From Hyphomicrobiaceae bacterium (GTDB lineage Bacteria > Pseudomonadota > Alphaproteobacteria > Rhizobiales > Hyphomicrobiaceae): a stretch of DNA of 64,000 nucleotides. The DNA is taken from contig WBUN01000003.1 in NCBI GenBank assembly GCA_008933705.1, forward strand, positions 1-64,000, written 5' to 3'. The position numbers and the translations under genes are program-made. The notes below the pieces were generated by a model that was not told the origin of the DNA, ran no database searches, and saw only the letters and a program-made list of their open reading frames with translations. Within the stretch, counting starts at the first letter, position 1, and the number at the start of each line of letters is the position of its first letter. Shown here piece after piece: positions 20,224 through 30,164 of this stretch.

Positions 20224-22110
20224 CTAGGCAGGTTCTTCCGGCGTGTCCTGCGGCGTGTCGAAGCCATCGCTGGTCTCCGCCAGCCGTTCGCTCAAGGGAC
20301 GGGAAGCCCACAGACGTCTGCGGGTGGCATAGTCGGCAGGCTGACCTTCGCGGATGCGCTCCAGCCTCCAGCACACCTCGGCGGCACCGTAGCAGACGGC
20401 CCGCAACACAACCTGCTGCGTGGGCCGCGGGCCCGAGATGTCGGCGAAATACGTGCTCTCCTCGATGGAAATGGCGGCGCCGGCAACCGAGATCCGCCAA
20501 TGCTCCCCGCTTTCGAGGGCGAGCTCTGCCACGTCGGGCGACTGTCCAGCTCGTGCCTCGGCGGCCGGCGGCAGATGGAAGTGCACCGCAAAGGGCAAGT
20601 CCCAGGCAAACCGGAGGACGCCCTTGGCGGCGTCAAGCTTATCGATGCCCTGCAACGTACGCCCGCTGGCATCGAGTACCAGCATTCGAGTGTGAATCAG
20701 GCCGAATCGGTCGGCGTAGCCGTCATGGGAGCCTTCGAAGACGACGACGCCACCTTCCTCCCGCACCCGGCAGGTCACATTCTCGGGCTGCCGGATGGGA
20801 GCAGCTCCGATCTGCCGCTCGAGCCGTGCGTTACGTATGAGCTTGGACGACGACTGATCGCTCAGCGTCAACGTGTTGTGGCTGGCGGTCGCGCGCGCCA
20901 ACGCACGGCTTCTCCCATCCGGCGTCGCAGGCGTGCCGGCATTCACCAGGAGCACCTCGCTGCCGATGCTGAGCTCGAACGAGAGACACCCGGCACAGGC
21001 ACTCCCCGCAAGCTCCAGCGGCGGAGGCGCGCCCGCATCGACCACGACGGCGGTCGCACCGCGCTCGAGGCGCACATATCCCGAAGGCGCCGCTTCGGCG
21101 GTCCGTGCCGGTCCACCATCGTCATAGGCAAGCACTGTCGCCAGCGCATCATGCTCGGCGGAGCCAGCGCCGTTGAAGCGCGCCAGCATGCCGTCGCCCA
21201 GGCGCAGCATGCGCAGCATCGGCGCCATGCGCGTAATGGCTGCGAGCAAGGCGGCCTGCGGCTTCCTTCCACGCGCGCCGAAACACTGGCGCAGCGGCAG
21301 CAGATCAAACAGCAGCTCGACGAGAATGTTGGGATTGCGGCTGATATGGCTGCCGTCGGGCAGGATCTGCCGCTGCAGCTCTGCGGCAAGCCGCCGCTCC
21401 GATTGGGCGAGCTGGCGATCACGACCGGCAATGCACAGATCCGCGTACACCAGCGCGGTCAGCGCCACCAACCGCGGATAGCCGTCCGGCGCATTGCGCC
21501 AGGAGGCCGAGAGGTAGGTGATCTGCTCAGCGAGGCTGCGCATGATCGCGGTATACGGCTTGTGCTCGGCGTCATCGAGCAGGAGCCCGGCATAGGTGAG
21601 CCAGGACACGATGCGCCGGCCCACAACATCGGGTGCCCAGCCGCAGGCGCGGCTCGGGCTACGGCCGGCGATCCATTCACGCACCCATTTGCGCGCCATC
21701 TCCTCGACGGCCGGGGACCTCACGGCATCGAGATGCCGCAGCCAGCCGAAGCCGTGCAGTTCGCGCGCCCACTCCGGATCAGGCGGCGTCACCTCGAATG
21801 GGGAGCGCCCGCCGAGCGTGACGACCGAGCCCGCCAGACCGAAGCCACCCGCGTCGATCTCGCCGAGGAAGCTCAGGTCCTGTGCCCTGAGGTCCGGCGG
21901 TGCAATGAGCAACTCCTCGGCCTCGGGCGAGCGATAGCGCCAGCTCATGAAGCGTGCGCGGCGTACGCGGGCAAAGGCGCCGCGCCGCGCGCGGTCTGCT
22001 GCGAGCACTGCGAGGCCGATCTGCTCGCGAGTGGTCAGGCCCGTATTGGACGGCGTTCCAGGGGCTGCAGTGCGCGATGCGCCGTCCGAACGCTGTAGAG
22101 AATTGTCCAT
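20224..22110 (-). CDS. Heparinase II/III family protein
   Basis: A 628-residue protein with an N-terminal alpha-helical toroid-like region (about residues 80-330, including 'QILPDGSHISRNPNILVELL') and a C-terminal beta-rich heparinase II/III-like domain ('ASHNTLTLSDQSS', 'GSHDGYADRFGLIHTR'). The family includes polysaccharide lyases, but this version, found between rsmB and purH across alphaproteobacteria, has no shown substrate and no signal peptide is evident. A role in cell-surface polysaccharide turnover is possible but unproven. Confidence 0.88.
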   Translation of the reverse strand: MDNSLQRSDGASRTAAPGTPSNTGLTTREQIGLAVLAADRARRGAFARVRRARFMSWRYRSPEAEELLIAPPDLRAQDLSFLGEIDAGGFGLAGSVVTLGGRSPFEVTPPDPEWARELHGFGWLRHLDAVRSPAVEEMARKWVREWIAGRSPSRACGWAPDVVGRRIVSWLTYAGLLLDDAEHKPYTAIMRSLAEQITYLSASWRNAPDGYPRLVALTALVYADLCIAGRDRQLAQSERRLAAELQRQILPDGSHISRNPNILVELLFDLLPLRQCFGARGRKPQAALLAAITRMAPMLRMLRLGDGMLARFNGAGSAEHDALATVLAYDDGGPARTAEAAPSGYVRLERGATAVVVDAGAPPPLELAGSACAGCLSFELSIGSEVLLVNAGTPATPDGRSRALARATASHNTLTLSDQSSSKLIRNARLERQIGAAPIRQPENVTCRVREEGGVVVFEGSHDGYADRFGLIHTRMLVLDASGRTLQGIDKLDAAKGVLRFAWDLPFAVHFHLPPAAEARAGQSPDVAELALESGEHWRISVAGAAISIEESTYFADISGPRPTQQVVLRAVCYGAAEVCWRLERIREGQPADYATRRRLWASRPLSERLAETSDGFDTPQDTPEEPA

Positions 22111-22200
22111 CTTGCCCGCTTAGCTTGCGGTCGCAACCAAGACAATGCCATCGAGGCGGCCAGCCGGTGAAAGATGTGGGTAATCCGCGCCTTGCCCGGC

Positions 22201-23598
22201 TCATCCGCACCGCCCAAGGCGGGCGACATAGAAGCCGTCGAGGCCCGACAGCTCGCTTGCTTCGAGCCTCATATGGAAGGGCAATGTCCTGATATCGCCG
22301 CAGGGCGTAATCCATTCCGCCTCTGCGCCGATGTCACGCGCAACAATGGGAACGCGCGCAAACTCGGCGTGCGCCGCCAAAAACCCATCGATTTGCATCT
22401 CGCCTTCCTCGGGCTCCAGCGAGCAGGTGCTGTAGACGAGCAGTCCGCCGGGCCGCACGAGCGTCGCAGCATGGCCCAACAGAGCGCGCTGCGTCTCGGC
22501 CATCCTCTTGACGTCCTCCGCCTTCTTGAGGCGCAGGATATCAGGGTGGCGGCGAATCGTTCCCGTGCCGGTGCAGGGCGCATCGAGAACCACCGTGTCG
22601 AAGGTTCGCCCAGGCGACCAACTCGCGGCGTCGGCCTCGATGATCTCGGCCGAGAGGCCAAGCCGCGCCAGATTTGCACGCAACCGGCTCAGGCGCATAC
22701 CGGAGACGTCAACGGCAGTGACGCGAGCGCCGGCCGCAGCAAGGCCGGCGGTCTTGCCGCCCGGCGCCGCGCACAAATCTGCGACGCTGCGCTCCACAAC
22801 ATCGCCGGCGACGCGCGCGACCAGCGCAGCAGCCGCATCCTGCACCCACCACGCGCCATCAGCGTAACCCGGCAGATCTTCGACCCGCCCCTGCGGGGGC
22901 AGTCGAATCGAGCCTATCGCCAGAAAGCGCCCGCCCAGCCGCTCGGCCCATACCCGTGCGGCGGCCTCGGTGCCGGGCTTCAGACTGATGTCGAGGGCGG
23001 CTTCCTGCAGGCTCGCCTCGGCGATGCGCCGTGCGGCATCGGACCCATACGCCGCTTGCCAGCGCTGCCACAGCCAATCTGGGATGTTGAGACGCAGGCG
23101 ATCCTGCCCCTCCAGCAGGGCGGCACCCCGCTCGCCGACGCGCCGCAGGACGGCATTGGCAAGCTTGGAGAATCGATGAGCGCCGCGATCGCGCCGCGTC
23201 AGCTCGACGGCGATATCGACGACGGCATGCGGCGGCATGCCGAGGCACACGAGCTGTGCCGCGGCGGTCAGCAGGATCGGCCACAGGCGCCCTTTGTCCG
23301 CAGGCAGCGGTCGCTCAAGGAAGCCGTTGAGCACAAACTCGAGCTCGCCCTGGCGGCGTAAGACGGTCGCCGATACGAGACGGGCAAGCGCGCGGTCGCG
23401 CGGTTCGAGGCCGGTAAACTGCGGGCGAGCCAGGCAGTCGGCCAGCACATGCTCGAACGGCTGTCTGCCGATGAGCACGCCGGCAACGAGGCGGGCTGCG
23501 AGATCACGGGCGGCAAGACCTTGCGGGGCGTGCTCGGCTTTCGGCCGGGTTGAGCGTGTCTTGCGCCTTGCGGTTGACCGCGGCGCGACCTTCTTCAT
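22201..23598 (-). CDS. rsmB: 16S rRNA (cytosine-C5) methyltransferase of the RsmB family
   Basis: A SAM-dependent methyltransferase expected to modify 16S rRNA. The 465-residue protein has an N-terminal NusB-like domain (about residues 28-165) and a C-terminal NOL1/NOP2/Sun catalytic domain: 'LCAAPGGKTAGLAAAGARV' for SAM binding, 'VVLDAPCTGTGTIRRHPD' and 'VYSTCSLEPEEGE' with the two catalytic cysteines. A Lys/Arg-rich head (about 25 residues) precedes the NusB domain. The heparinase-like gene lies 90 bases downstream. Confidence 0.93.
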   Translation of the reverse strand: MKKVAPRSTARRKTRSTRPKAEHAPQGLAARDLAARLVAGVLIGRQPFEHVLADCLARPQFTGLEPRDRALARLVSATVLRRQGELEFVLNGFLERPLPADKGRLWPILLTAAAQLVCLGMPPHAVVDIAVELTRRDRGAHRFSKLANAVLRRVGERGAALLEGQDRLRLNIPDWLWQRWQAAYGSDAARRIAEASLQEAALDISLKPGTEAAARVWAERLGGRFLAIGSIRLPPQGRVEDLPGYADGAWWVQDAAAALVARVAGDVVERSVADLCAAPGGKTAGLAAAGARVTAVDVSGMRLSRLRANLARLGLSAEIIEADAASWSPGRTFDTVVLDAPCTGTGTIRRHPDILRLKKAEDVKRMAETQRALLGHAATLVRPGGLLVYSTCSLEPEEGEMQIDGFLAAHAEFARVPIVARDIGAEAEWITPCGDIRTLPFHMRLEASELSGLDGFYVARLGRCG

Positions 23599-23658
23599 GG
23601 CGACTTCGCTTTCAACTCGCGGCCGGGCGGCCGGATCGGGGATTTCCGGTGTTGCGCG

Positions 23659-24609
23659 TCAGCCCCACGGACCGCGCGGCCCTTCGGAGCCCCGGCCCCA
23701 TGGGCCCGACGCCGGCGCGCTCCGCGTCGCCGCCCGCCCCGACACGCCCATCTCGCCGGCCAGCTTCTCAAGCTCCGCGATGCGATTGTCCGTGTTGGGG
23801 TGAGTGGAGAACAAATTGTCCATGCCCTCGCCGGTCAGCGGATTGATGATGAACAGGTGCGCCGTTGCAGGCGCGGCCTCTGCCGGCTCATTGCGGATCT
23901 CGTGTGCGTAGCCCTCGATCTTCCGCAGCGCGGAGGCGAGCCACAGCGGATTGCCGCAGATCATGCCGCCGAGGCGGTCGGCCTGATATTCGCGCGAACG
24001 GCTGACCGCCATCTGCACCAGCATGGCGGCCAGCGGCGCGACGATGATGGCGACAAGCATGCCGATCCAGCCGACCGCATTGTTGTTGTTGTCGCGATGG
24101 CCGCCGAAAAGCGCGCCGAACTGCAGATACTGCGCGAGCATGGAGATGGCACCGCCGATCGTTGCGGCCACCGCCATGGTGAGAGTGTCGTAGTTCTTCA
24201 CATGCGCGAGCTCGTGCGCCATGACGCCCGCAACCTCCTCCGAGGACAGCGTCTCGAGCAATCCGGTGGATGCGCACACGGCGGCGTTGGACGGGTTGCG
24301 GCCGGTGGCGAACGCATTCGGCTGGGGGTTGTGCATGACGTAGACGCGCGGCATCGGCAAACCGGCGCGGCGCACGAGGTCGTGCACGATGCGGTAGTAT
24401 TCGCCGCCCGACCGCTCGTCCACTTCCTCGGCGCCGTACATGCGCAGAACCATCTTGTCGGACTGCCATAGGCTGAAGGCGTTCATCGCCAGGGCAATGA
24501 AGAAGGCGATGAGCATGCCTGTTTGTCCGCCCACGACCGCGCCCATGGCCACGAAGATGCCCGTCAATGCAGCGAGCAACAGCCCGGTCTTGGCGAAATT
24601 CGTCGGCAT
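23659..24609 (-). CDS. htpX: Membrane zinc protease HtpX
   Basis: An M48-family inner-membrane protease involved in quality control of membrane proteins. The 316-residue product has two N-terminal membrane segments (about residues 8-50), the zinc motif '[13 protein letters not shown]' (HExxH), two more hydrophobic stretches and '[11 protein letters not shown]' with the third ligand. The C-terminus is extended by a Gly/Pro/Ser-rich tail. Start chosen at ATG 24609 ([12 protein letters not shown]); the same frame stays open far upstream but across the divergent promoter and the opposite gene, and that part is not protein-like. It is divergent from the SDHAF4-like gene, sharing a 113-base promoter region. 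Confidence 0.95.
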   Translation of the reverse strand: MPTNFAKTGLLLAALTGIFVAMGAVVGGQTGMLIAFFIALAMNAFSLWQSDKMVLRMYGAEEVDERSGGEYYRIVHDLVRRAGLPMPRVYVMHNPQPNAFATGRNPSNAAVCASTGLLETLSSEEVAGVMAHELAHVKNYDTLTMAVAATIGGAISMLAQYLQFGALFGGHRDNNNNAVGWIGMLVAIIVAPLAAMLVQMAVSRSREYQADRLGGMICGNPLWLASALRKIEGYAHEIRNEPAEAAPATAHLFIINPLTGEGMDNLFSTHPNTDNRIAELEKLAGEMGVSGRAATRSAPASGPWGRGSEGPRGPWG

Positions 24610-24722
24610 CGATACAACCCTCAGAAGTGGAGTTCGGCCTCGCCCGCCCGCGAATCCGGCGAGCGCCCTATATATGGTATGGGCGGAGGCTGCCAGCCAG
24701 AGCCCCGGAGGCCAAGACTCAC

Positions 24723-24932
24723 ATGTCTGAAAAGCCAAGCCAAGCAGAACCGGCGCGGCCGTTGACGCCGGCAGCCCTCCGTGCACTGGCGGAGGCTGAG
24801 GAGCGCCGCCGCCAAGCCGACCAGAGCAAGGCCACAGCGCCGCCTCCGGCCAAGGAGATAGGGGGCCCTGAGGGACCCGATCCGGTACGGTACGGCGACT
24901 GGGAAAAGGGTGGCATCGCGTCTGATTTTTGA
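24723..24932 (+). CDS. DUF1674 / succinate dehydrogenase assembly factor 4 family protein
   Basis: A 69-residue protein whose C-terminal half carries the family signature '[18 protein letters not shown]' followed by 'IASDF'. In mitochondria this family (Sdh8/SDHAF4) assists assembly of flavinylated SdhA; the same is inferred here. The N-terminal part is Ala/Arg/Glu-rich and probably disordered. No sdh genes are in the window. Start chosen at ATG 24723 ([13 protein letters not shown]). It is divergent from htpX. Confidence 0.87.
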   Translation: MSEKPSQAEPARPLTPAALRALAEAEERRRQADQSKATAPPPAKEIGGPEGPDPVRYGDWEKGGIASDF

Positions 24933-25076
24933 GCGCCGGCTGCGCAGCAGCGCCTGCCTGAGCGCCGCTCAATCCCCATGCGGCCGATAGCCCAGGCCAA
25001 ATTAATTGTGTATCGCTGGCGCCTCGCCCAGGTAACGACCTCCCGGGCGCCCGCCAGTCATTGCTATGGATGGGGC

Positions 25077-25811
25077 ATGCAGAAGCCGAACGAAGCGAGG
25101 ACGCCCAGGCGGCGCTCACGGGCTCCCCGTATCATCCTGCTATCGTTGTTCGCTCTCGGTGTGGCGCTGCTGTTCCGTCAGGGTCTGGTGCCTTCCCCGC
25201 TCAGCCCGTTTCCGGCGCTCGACCTCGCCCAGCCCAACCCCTGGTTCGTCGACTGGCGGCTGGCGGAGTTGAAGAACAACCGCGAGCTGTGCCCCCGCGT
25301 GCTCAAGGCGCCGCACGTCGCGGCGCAGCCGATACCCGACCATCGCGGCAGCGACGGGTGCGGGTGGATCAATGCCGTACGTCTTGAGTCGGCGGGCGGC
25401 GTTCGTGCGGGCTTCGACAAAGTGACATGCGAGGTGTCGGCCGCATTGGCGCTGTGGCTCGAGCACGACGTGCAGGCCATAGCGCGGGAGATGCTCGGCC
25501 AACGCGTCGTCTCCATCCAAAGCTTCGGCAGCTACTCCTGCCGCAACATTATCGGCAATCCGTTCTGGAAGAATATGAAGAGCGAGCACGCCTTCGCCAA
25601 CGCCGTCGATATCGGCGCCTTCAATCTTGCCGACGGGCGCCGCATCAGCGTGGCGCAGCACTGGAAGGGCGATGGCGTCGAGGCGCGTTTTCTCAAGGCG
25701 GTGCACGGCCGCGCCTGCCGCTACTTCCGGGTTGCGCTCTCGCCCGAATACAATCAGGCGCATCACGACCACCTTCATCTCGATCGCGGGCCACTGTGGC
25801 GCTGCAAGTAG
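25077..25811 (+). CDS. Extensin-like family protein (possible peptidoglycan-active)
   Basis: A 244-residue protein with an Arg-rich head, one membrane anchor (about residues 17-36) and a periplasmic domain of the bacterial extensin-like C-terminal family. Typical elements are '[13 protein letters not shown]', 'GSYSCRNI', '[14 protein letters not shown]' and '[14 protein letters not shown]'. The His/Asp pattern resembles the LAS-type metallopeptidase layout (H-x6-D and H-x-H), so cell-wall peptidase activity is plausible. Start chosen at ATG 25077; upstream in-frame codons lack a ribosome site. Confidence 0.87.
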   Translation: MQKPNEARTPRRRSRAPRIILLSLFALGVALLFRQGLVPSPLSPFPALDLAQPNPWFVDWRLAELKNNRELCPRVLKAPHVAAQPIPDHRGSDGCGWINAVRLESAGGVRAGFDKVTCEVSAALALWLEHDVQAIAREMLGQRVVSIQSFGSYSCRNIIGNPFWKNMKSEHAFANAVDIGAFNLADGRRISVAQHWKGDGVEARFLKAVHGRACRYFRVALSPEYNQAHHDHLHLDRGPLWRCK

Positions 25812-25830
25812 CCGGCTCGCCAAACCCACT

Positions 25831-26496
25831 TCAGGCCGGAATGCGCCGTCCCAAGCCTGCGGCGTTCGACGCAAATCCATCGGCATCGTCGACATCGGTG
25901 AGCGTCTCGATCAGGGCCACCGGCCGGTCGCGCAGGTTGGCCAAGGTGTCCCGCAATGCATGAGCGCTCGACCAGCGCACATGCGCAAACACGCGCGGCA
26001 CGCGCGGGCGCCGCCGCAGGCCGACAAGCCAATATCCACCGTCCGCAGCCGGGCCGAACACGGCATCATGGCCTGCGAGCCGGCGGAACGCGGCGGCAAT
26101 GTGGATGCGCCTTATGCCTGGGATGTCGCTGCCGACGATGATCACGGGACCCGGCGGCATCGCGCGCATCAGGCGCTGCATGCGCTGGCCGAGATCACCG
26201 CCGCCCTGTCCTATGCGTCGGATTCCGAGCGGCCACGTCCGGCTGAGGATGCCGGTATCCGGCGATACGGCAATGGTCGTCTGCCAACGTGGGTCGAAGG
26301 CAACGCGCTGAAGCAGGGCGGCCGCCGACTGTCTGGCAAAACGGATGGCCTGGGATACGCCGACCTGGCGCGCGAGCCGTGTCTTTGCTCGGCCTGCCAC
26401 CGGCATTTTGGCCATGACAACGAGCCGGCAGCAGAAGGGCGCCGCGCGCCGTCGCGGCGTCCCTCCTCTGTCCGAGCGGCAATGAGGGCTGGTCAT
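25831..26496 (-). CDS. TIGR04282-type glycosyltransferase (DUF2064)
   Basis: A 221-residue nucleotide-sugar-transferase-like protein: 'VMAKMPVAGRAKTRLA' near the N-terminus, 'IIVGSDIPGI' and 'DAVFGPAADGGYWLVGLRR' in the core, 'TDVDDADG' near the end. This group is annotated as an arsenosugar biosynthesis glycosyltransferase because it co-occurs with ArsS-type genes; here no arsenic genes are seen. Its usual partner (TIGR04283 glycosyltransferase) lies at 27581-28270 on the same strand, separated by a metallo-beta-lactamase-fold gene. The true acceptor is unknown. Confidence 0.82.
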   Translation of the reverse strand: MTSPHCRSDRGGTPRRRAAPFCCRLVVMAKMPVAGRAKTRLARQVGVSQAIRFARQSAAALLQRVAFDPRWQTTIAVSPDTGILSRTWPLGIRRIGQGGGDLGQRMQRLMRAMPPGPVIIVGSDIPGIRRIHIAAAFRRLAGHDAVFGPAADGGYWLVGLRRRPRVPRVFAHVRWSSAHALRDTLANLRDRPVALIETLTDVDDADGFASNAAGLGRRIPA

Positions 26497-26514
26497 CGCC
26501 GCATCATACCAACG

Positions 26515-27462
26515 TCAGGCTTTGACCGGCACGAAGGCGTAGCCGTTGCCGTCCTTCTTGAGCGTGCCGGCACCCGGCATGCCCCAGTGATAACCGGTGA
26601 GCGTTGCCTTGTCGGCGATGGCACGGTCGAAGATCTTGCGGCGATTGGCTTCCGCCATCTGCGCATCGGCGTCGAATGCGGCATGCCAACCCGGGTTCCT
26701 GACGAACAGCGCCGGGATATTCGTGACATCGCCGAGCACGATGAGCTGGCGCTTGCCGGAGCTGATGAGATAGCTCGTGTGGCCAGGCGTGTGCCCATAG
26801 GTGGCGATCGGCTTGACGCCCGCCACGACGTCCTTGTCGCCGTCGAATTGTCTGATGTTCTTCCAGGTTGGGAACACCGCCTGGATCCGCTTTGCGGCAC
26901 CACCAGTCGTCGCTGGATTGGTCCAGAACCTGTACTCGGCGGCGGGCACATGGATTTCCGCATTCGGGAAGATCGGCGCGTTGGTGTCCTTCGCCATCAG
27001 GCCGGTGATGTGATCAGCGTGGAAATGCGTGATGACGATGATCGTCACCTTGGCCGGATCGATACCGGCAGCCTTCCACGTATTGTTCCTGGCGATCAGG
27101 CCGGCCGTCGGCTGCAACTGCGCGCCCGTGCCCGAGTCGAACAGGACAATCCTGCCTTTGGACTTGATTGCAGTGACGGTGAAGGGGATGGGCACATGCG
27201 CATCGGTCACACCGCCGGCCTTGAGCGCAGCCTTGACGTCGTCCAGGGAGGCGTTCTTGACGAATCCTGGATCGTGCGGCTTCTCCCAGACGCCGTCGTA
27301 CATCTGGATGACCTCGACATCCCCAACCTTGAACTTCACGAATCCTTTGTCCGCCTTTTGCGCGGACGCCGGTGAAATGAACTCGACCGGCCTGTTGAGA
27401 CCAAACATAACGCCCGCGGCCGCGGACGAGATGACGAACCCGCGGCGTGAGATGCTGTTCAT
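26515..27462 (-). CDS. Exported metallo-beta-lactamase-fold hydrolase
   Basis: A 315-residue MBL-fold metal hydrolase with a likely Tat signal ('SRRGFVISSAAAG', residues about 5-17, then a cleavable hydrophobic region ending near SPASAQ). Metal ligands are in 'THFHADHITGL' (HxHxDH) and 'YGHTPGHTSYLI', with a further Asp in 'VLGDVTNIPA'. It resembles the lactonase/hydrolase branch rather than true beta-lactamases. Start chosen at ATG 27462, preceded by GGGAGAG. It sits between the two members of a glycosyltransferase pair, with only 18 bases to the downstream one. Substrate unknown. Confidence 0.87.
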   Translation of the reverse strand: MNSISRRGFVISSAAAGVMFGLNRPVEFISPASAQKADKGFVKFKVGDVEVIQMYDGVWEKPHDPGFVKNASLDDVKAALKAGGVTDAHVPIPFTVTAIKSKGRIVLFDSGTGAQLQPTAGLIARNNTWKAAGIDPAKVTIIVITHFHADHITGLMAKDTNAPIFPNAEIHVPAAEYRFWTNPATTGGAAKRIQAVFPTWKNIRQFDGDKDVVAGVKPIATYGHTPGHTSYLISSGKRQLIVLGDVTNIPALFVRNPGWHAAFDADAQMAEANRRKIFDRAIADKATLTGYHWGMPGAGTLKKDGNGYAFVPVKA

Positions 27463-27580
27463 GAGGCTCTCCCTGGAAGAATTGCGACTGGGCAAACGCC
27501 CCACATGGATAGACGATTGCGGTGATCGCCCGATCCCCACTCACGCGGTTTTGATGAGTTCGTGATCCAGAAACGCCGGC

Positions 27581-28270
27581 TCAGCCGTAGAGGCGGCTGA
27601 TGAGGCGAGTGGGCACGCGCGCCGTGTAGAGTGTGAGGCAGAACAAGTTGCGCGCTGAACGGCGCACGTAACCCTCGCGGCGAAAGCGCTCGGAGCTCGT
27701 CACCGCGCACGCATGGAGCAGCGAGATGCGTCGACGCCCAAGGCGGCGAACCAGGTCGACGTCCTCCATCAGAGGCAGCGAGCGATAGCCGCCGATCTCA
27801 TTGTAGAGCTGCTTGGGCATCAGCAGACCCTGGTCGCCATAGGGCAGACGCAGCAGCGCACAGCGAATGGCGACCAAGCGTTCTAGAATGCGAGGCTTTG
27901 ATCCTATGTCGTCGAGCGTAAAGCGAAAGGCAGCTGCCGACGGAGGTCGCACACCTGCATCGACACGATCCATGAACGTGGCCGCCTCGCTTTCCCACCC
28001 TCGCTCGAGCACCGTATCGGCGTGCAGGAACAGCAGCCACGGGAAGCGAGCGCGGGAAGCTCCAGTTGCCAATTGCAGACCTCGACCGCCGCTGCAGCTC
28101 GCCAACTGGGCGCCGGCGTGATCGACGATCTCCGCCGTGCGATCCGTCGAGCCGCCGTCAACGACGATGACTTCGCGTACGAGCCCCTCGACGGCAGCCG
28201 GGACCAGCGAGGCGAGCGTCGCAGCCAAGCTTGCTTCAGCATTCAAGGTCGGGATTACCACGGAGATCAT
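27581..28270 (-). CDS. Family 2 glycosyltransferase (TIGR04283 type)
   Basis: A 229-residue GT-A glycosyltransferase: 'ISVVIPTLNAEASL' at the N-terminus, 'VIVVDGGSTDRTAE' for nucleotide binding, 'WLLFLHADTVLE' as the DxD-like region and 'PYGDQGLLM' and 'PLMEDVDLVRRL' in the acceptor half. It matches the TIGR04283 group, annotated as arsenosugar-related by co-occurrence. Its usual neighbour of the DUF2064 group is at 25831-26496. Divergent from the radical SAM gene. Confidence 0.85.
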   Translation of the reverse strand: MISVVIPTLNAEASLAATLASLVPAAVEGLVREVIVVDGGSTDRTAEIVDHAGAQLASCSGGRGLQLATGASRARFPWLLFLHADTVLERGWESEAATFMDRVDAGVRPPSAAAFRFTLDDIGSKPRILERLVAIRCALLRLPYGDQGLLMPKQLYNEIGGYRSLPLMEDVDLVRRLGRRRISLLHACAVTSSERFRREGYVRRSARNLFCLTLYTARVPTRLISRLYG

Positions 28271-28412
28271 GCATCAGCCCGCTCGAGTTCGCGCGCACTA
28301 TACGGCCGACAAAGTGACAGCATCAAAGGCGAACTGGCGCAGTTTGTTCTTGCCATGTTCCAGCACATGGGATTTGATTGGCCGGAACATAAAGCGAACA
28401 TGGCAGCCTGAA

Positions 28413-29498
28413 GTGGCAGACGATTCCGACTTGGTCGACACCGGACGCCGCAGAGGCCGCGGCGCTCGGTCTAACCGTGCCGGCCGCTTCGAAAGCGAGC
28501 TACGCGAAGTCTTCGACGACGGATGGGAGACCCTGGGCCAGCTCGAAAGTTTCAAGACCGAGGTGCGCGAAGAGCACGCAAGGAGCATCATCGCACGCAA
28601 CGACAGCCCGGACATAAGCTTCGAGCAATCCATCAATCCCTACAGGGGTTGTGAGCATGGATGCATCTATTGCTTCGCCAGACCTACGCATTGCTACCTT
28701 GGTCACTCCGCCGGGCTGGACTTCGAGACCAAACTTTATGCCAAGGTCAACGCAGCCGAGCTGCTCGAGCGCGAGCTCGGCTCGCCGCGATACCTCCCCA
28801 AGTTCATAGCGCTCGGCGCCGTAACCGACCCCTACCAGCCGATTGAGCGCGAGCGCTGCATCACCCGTTCCATTCTGGAGGTGCTGGACCGGACCAGTCA
28901 TCCGGTCGGCATCGTCACCAAGTCTGCCCTTGTTGTGCGCGATCTCGACATCCTCTCGCGCATGGCTGCGCGCGGGCTCGTCAAAGTCGCCATCTCAGTG
29001 ACAACCCTTGATCGCATGGTTGCACGCAAGATGGAGCCGAGAGCCGCGACCCCACCGAAGAGGCTTGGCGCCATCGCCGCTCTGGCGCAAGCCGGCGTGC
29101 CGGTCGCTGTCATGGTGGCACCCATCATTCCTGCACTGAACGACAGCGAGATCGAGGCGATCCTGGCGGAGGCCAAGAGAGCTGGAGCCACCGAGGCCGG
29201 CTATGTTCTCCTGCGCCTTCCGCTGGAGCTGAAGGAGCTGTTCCGCGAATGGTTGCAGACCGAATTCCCGGATCGTGCGGCTCGCATCATCAACATCCTG
29301 CGCTCCATGCACGGCGGCAAGGACTACACACCCGACTGGGGCGTGCGACAGCGCGGCCGGGGCGCTTTCGCCGAACAGATAGGGCTTAGATTCCGGTTGG
29401 CAATCAAAAGCTTGGATCTCAATAGGCGCACCTCCCGGCTGCGCCTGGATCTGTTCCAGAGACCCGTCGCCAAGGGCGGGCAGATGCCTCTCCTTTGA
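28413..29498 (+). CDS. PA0069 family radical SAM protein
   Basis: A radical SAM enzyme of unknown reaction, named after a Pseudomonas aeruginosa member and related to the SplB-like Rv2578c group. The cluster motif is C-x3-C-x2-C in 'GCEHGCIYCFARPTH', preceded by 'SIIARNDSPDISFEQSINPY', then 'ALGAVTDPYQPIERE' and 'GIVTKSALVVRDLD', all typical. The start is uncertain: I take GTG 28413 (MADDSDLVDTG), since the frame upstream looks non-coding and overlaps the divergent promoter region. It is about 360 residues from that start. Confidence 0.85.
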   Translation: MADDSDLVDTGRRRGRGARSNRAGRFESELREVFDDGWETLGQLESFKTEVREEHARSIIARNDSPDISFEQSINPYRGCEHGCIYCFARPTHCYLGHSAGLDFETKLYAKVNAAELLERELGSPRYLPKFIALGAVTDPYQPIERERCITRSILEVLDRTSHPVGIVTKSALVVRDLDILSRMAARGLVKVAISVTTLDRMVARKMEPRAATPPKRLGAIAALAQAGVPVAVMVAPIIPALNDSEIEAILAEAKRAGATEAGYVLLRLPLELKELFREWLQTEFPDRAARIINILRSMHGGKDYTPDWGVRQRGRGAFAEQIGLRFRLAIKSLDLNRRTSRLRLDLFQRPVAKGGQMPLL

Positions 29499-29552
29499 CA
29501 GCACAGCGCTATGCCGCAAAGCTCTCCTCCAGAGGGGAGAGCGATTCGGACG

Positions 29553-30164
29553 ATGAAGGCTACCTTCGAGCTGGAAGCTATCGAGCTCGAACTCCACGGC
29601 GGCCCCGTTGCCGGTGTGGACGAGGCCGGGCGTGGGCCGTTGGCCGGCCCTGTGGTTGCCGCCGCCGTAGTGCTCGACCCTGAGCATATTCCGACCGGCA
29701 TAGCCGACTCCAAGGTGCTCGAGGCCGAGCAACGCCGACAGGTCTATCAAGACATCCTGGCGGCAGCCCGCGTTGGCATCGGCATCGCCGGCGTGGAACG
29801 CATCGACAGTGAAAACATCCTCAACGCGTCTCTTTGGGCCATGGCGGAGGCCGTGGCCCGGCTCGACACGCCGCCCAAGCTCGTGCTCGTCGACGGAAAC
29901 AGGGCGCCGCATCTGGCATGTCCCACGCGCACCATAATCCAGGGTGACGCCAAGTGCCTGTCCATCGCCGCAGCCTCTATCGTTGCCAAAGTGGTCCGTG
30001 ACGCGATGATGGTGGAGATCTCCCGGGACTATCCCAATTACGGCTTCGAAAGGCACAAGGGCTACGGCACCCGCGAGCACCACGCCGCCATCGAGCGTTA
30101 CGGCGTCACGCCGCACCACCGCCGCTCGTTCCGCCCAGTGCAGCTGGCCCTCGGTCTGGTATGA
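29553..30164 (+). CDS. rnhB: Ribonuclease HII
   Basis: Cleaves the RNA strand of RNA-DNA hybrids and single misincorporated ribonucleotides. The 203-residue protein has the signature 'GVDEAGRGPLAGPVVAAAV' (catalytic D23, E24), 'IADSKVLEAEQR', 'LVDGN' and 'IAAASIVAKVVRD', then 'HKGYGTREHHAAI'. The ATG at 29553 is preferred; an ATG at 29511 in frame would add 14 residues without family support. Confidence 0.95.
   Translation: MKATFELEAIELELHGGPVAGVDEAGRGPLAGPVVAAAVVLDPEHIPTGIADSKVLEAEQRRQVYQDILAAARVGIGIAGVERIDSENILNASLWAMAEAVARLDTPPKLVLVDGNRAPHLACPTRTIIQGDAKCLSIAAASIVAKVVRDAMMVEISRDYPNYGFERHKGYGTREHHAAIERYGVTPHHRRSFRPVQLALGLV

Noticed and set aside
20047-22098. Plus-strand open frame of 683 codons
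   Set aside because: Antisense to purH and the heparinase-like gene; composition is that of a shadow frame.
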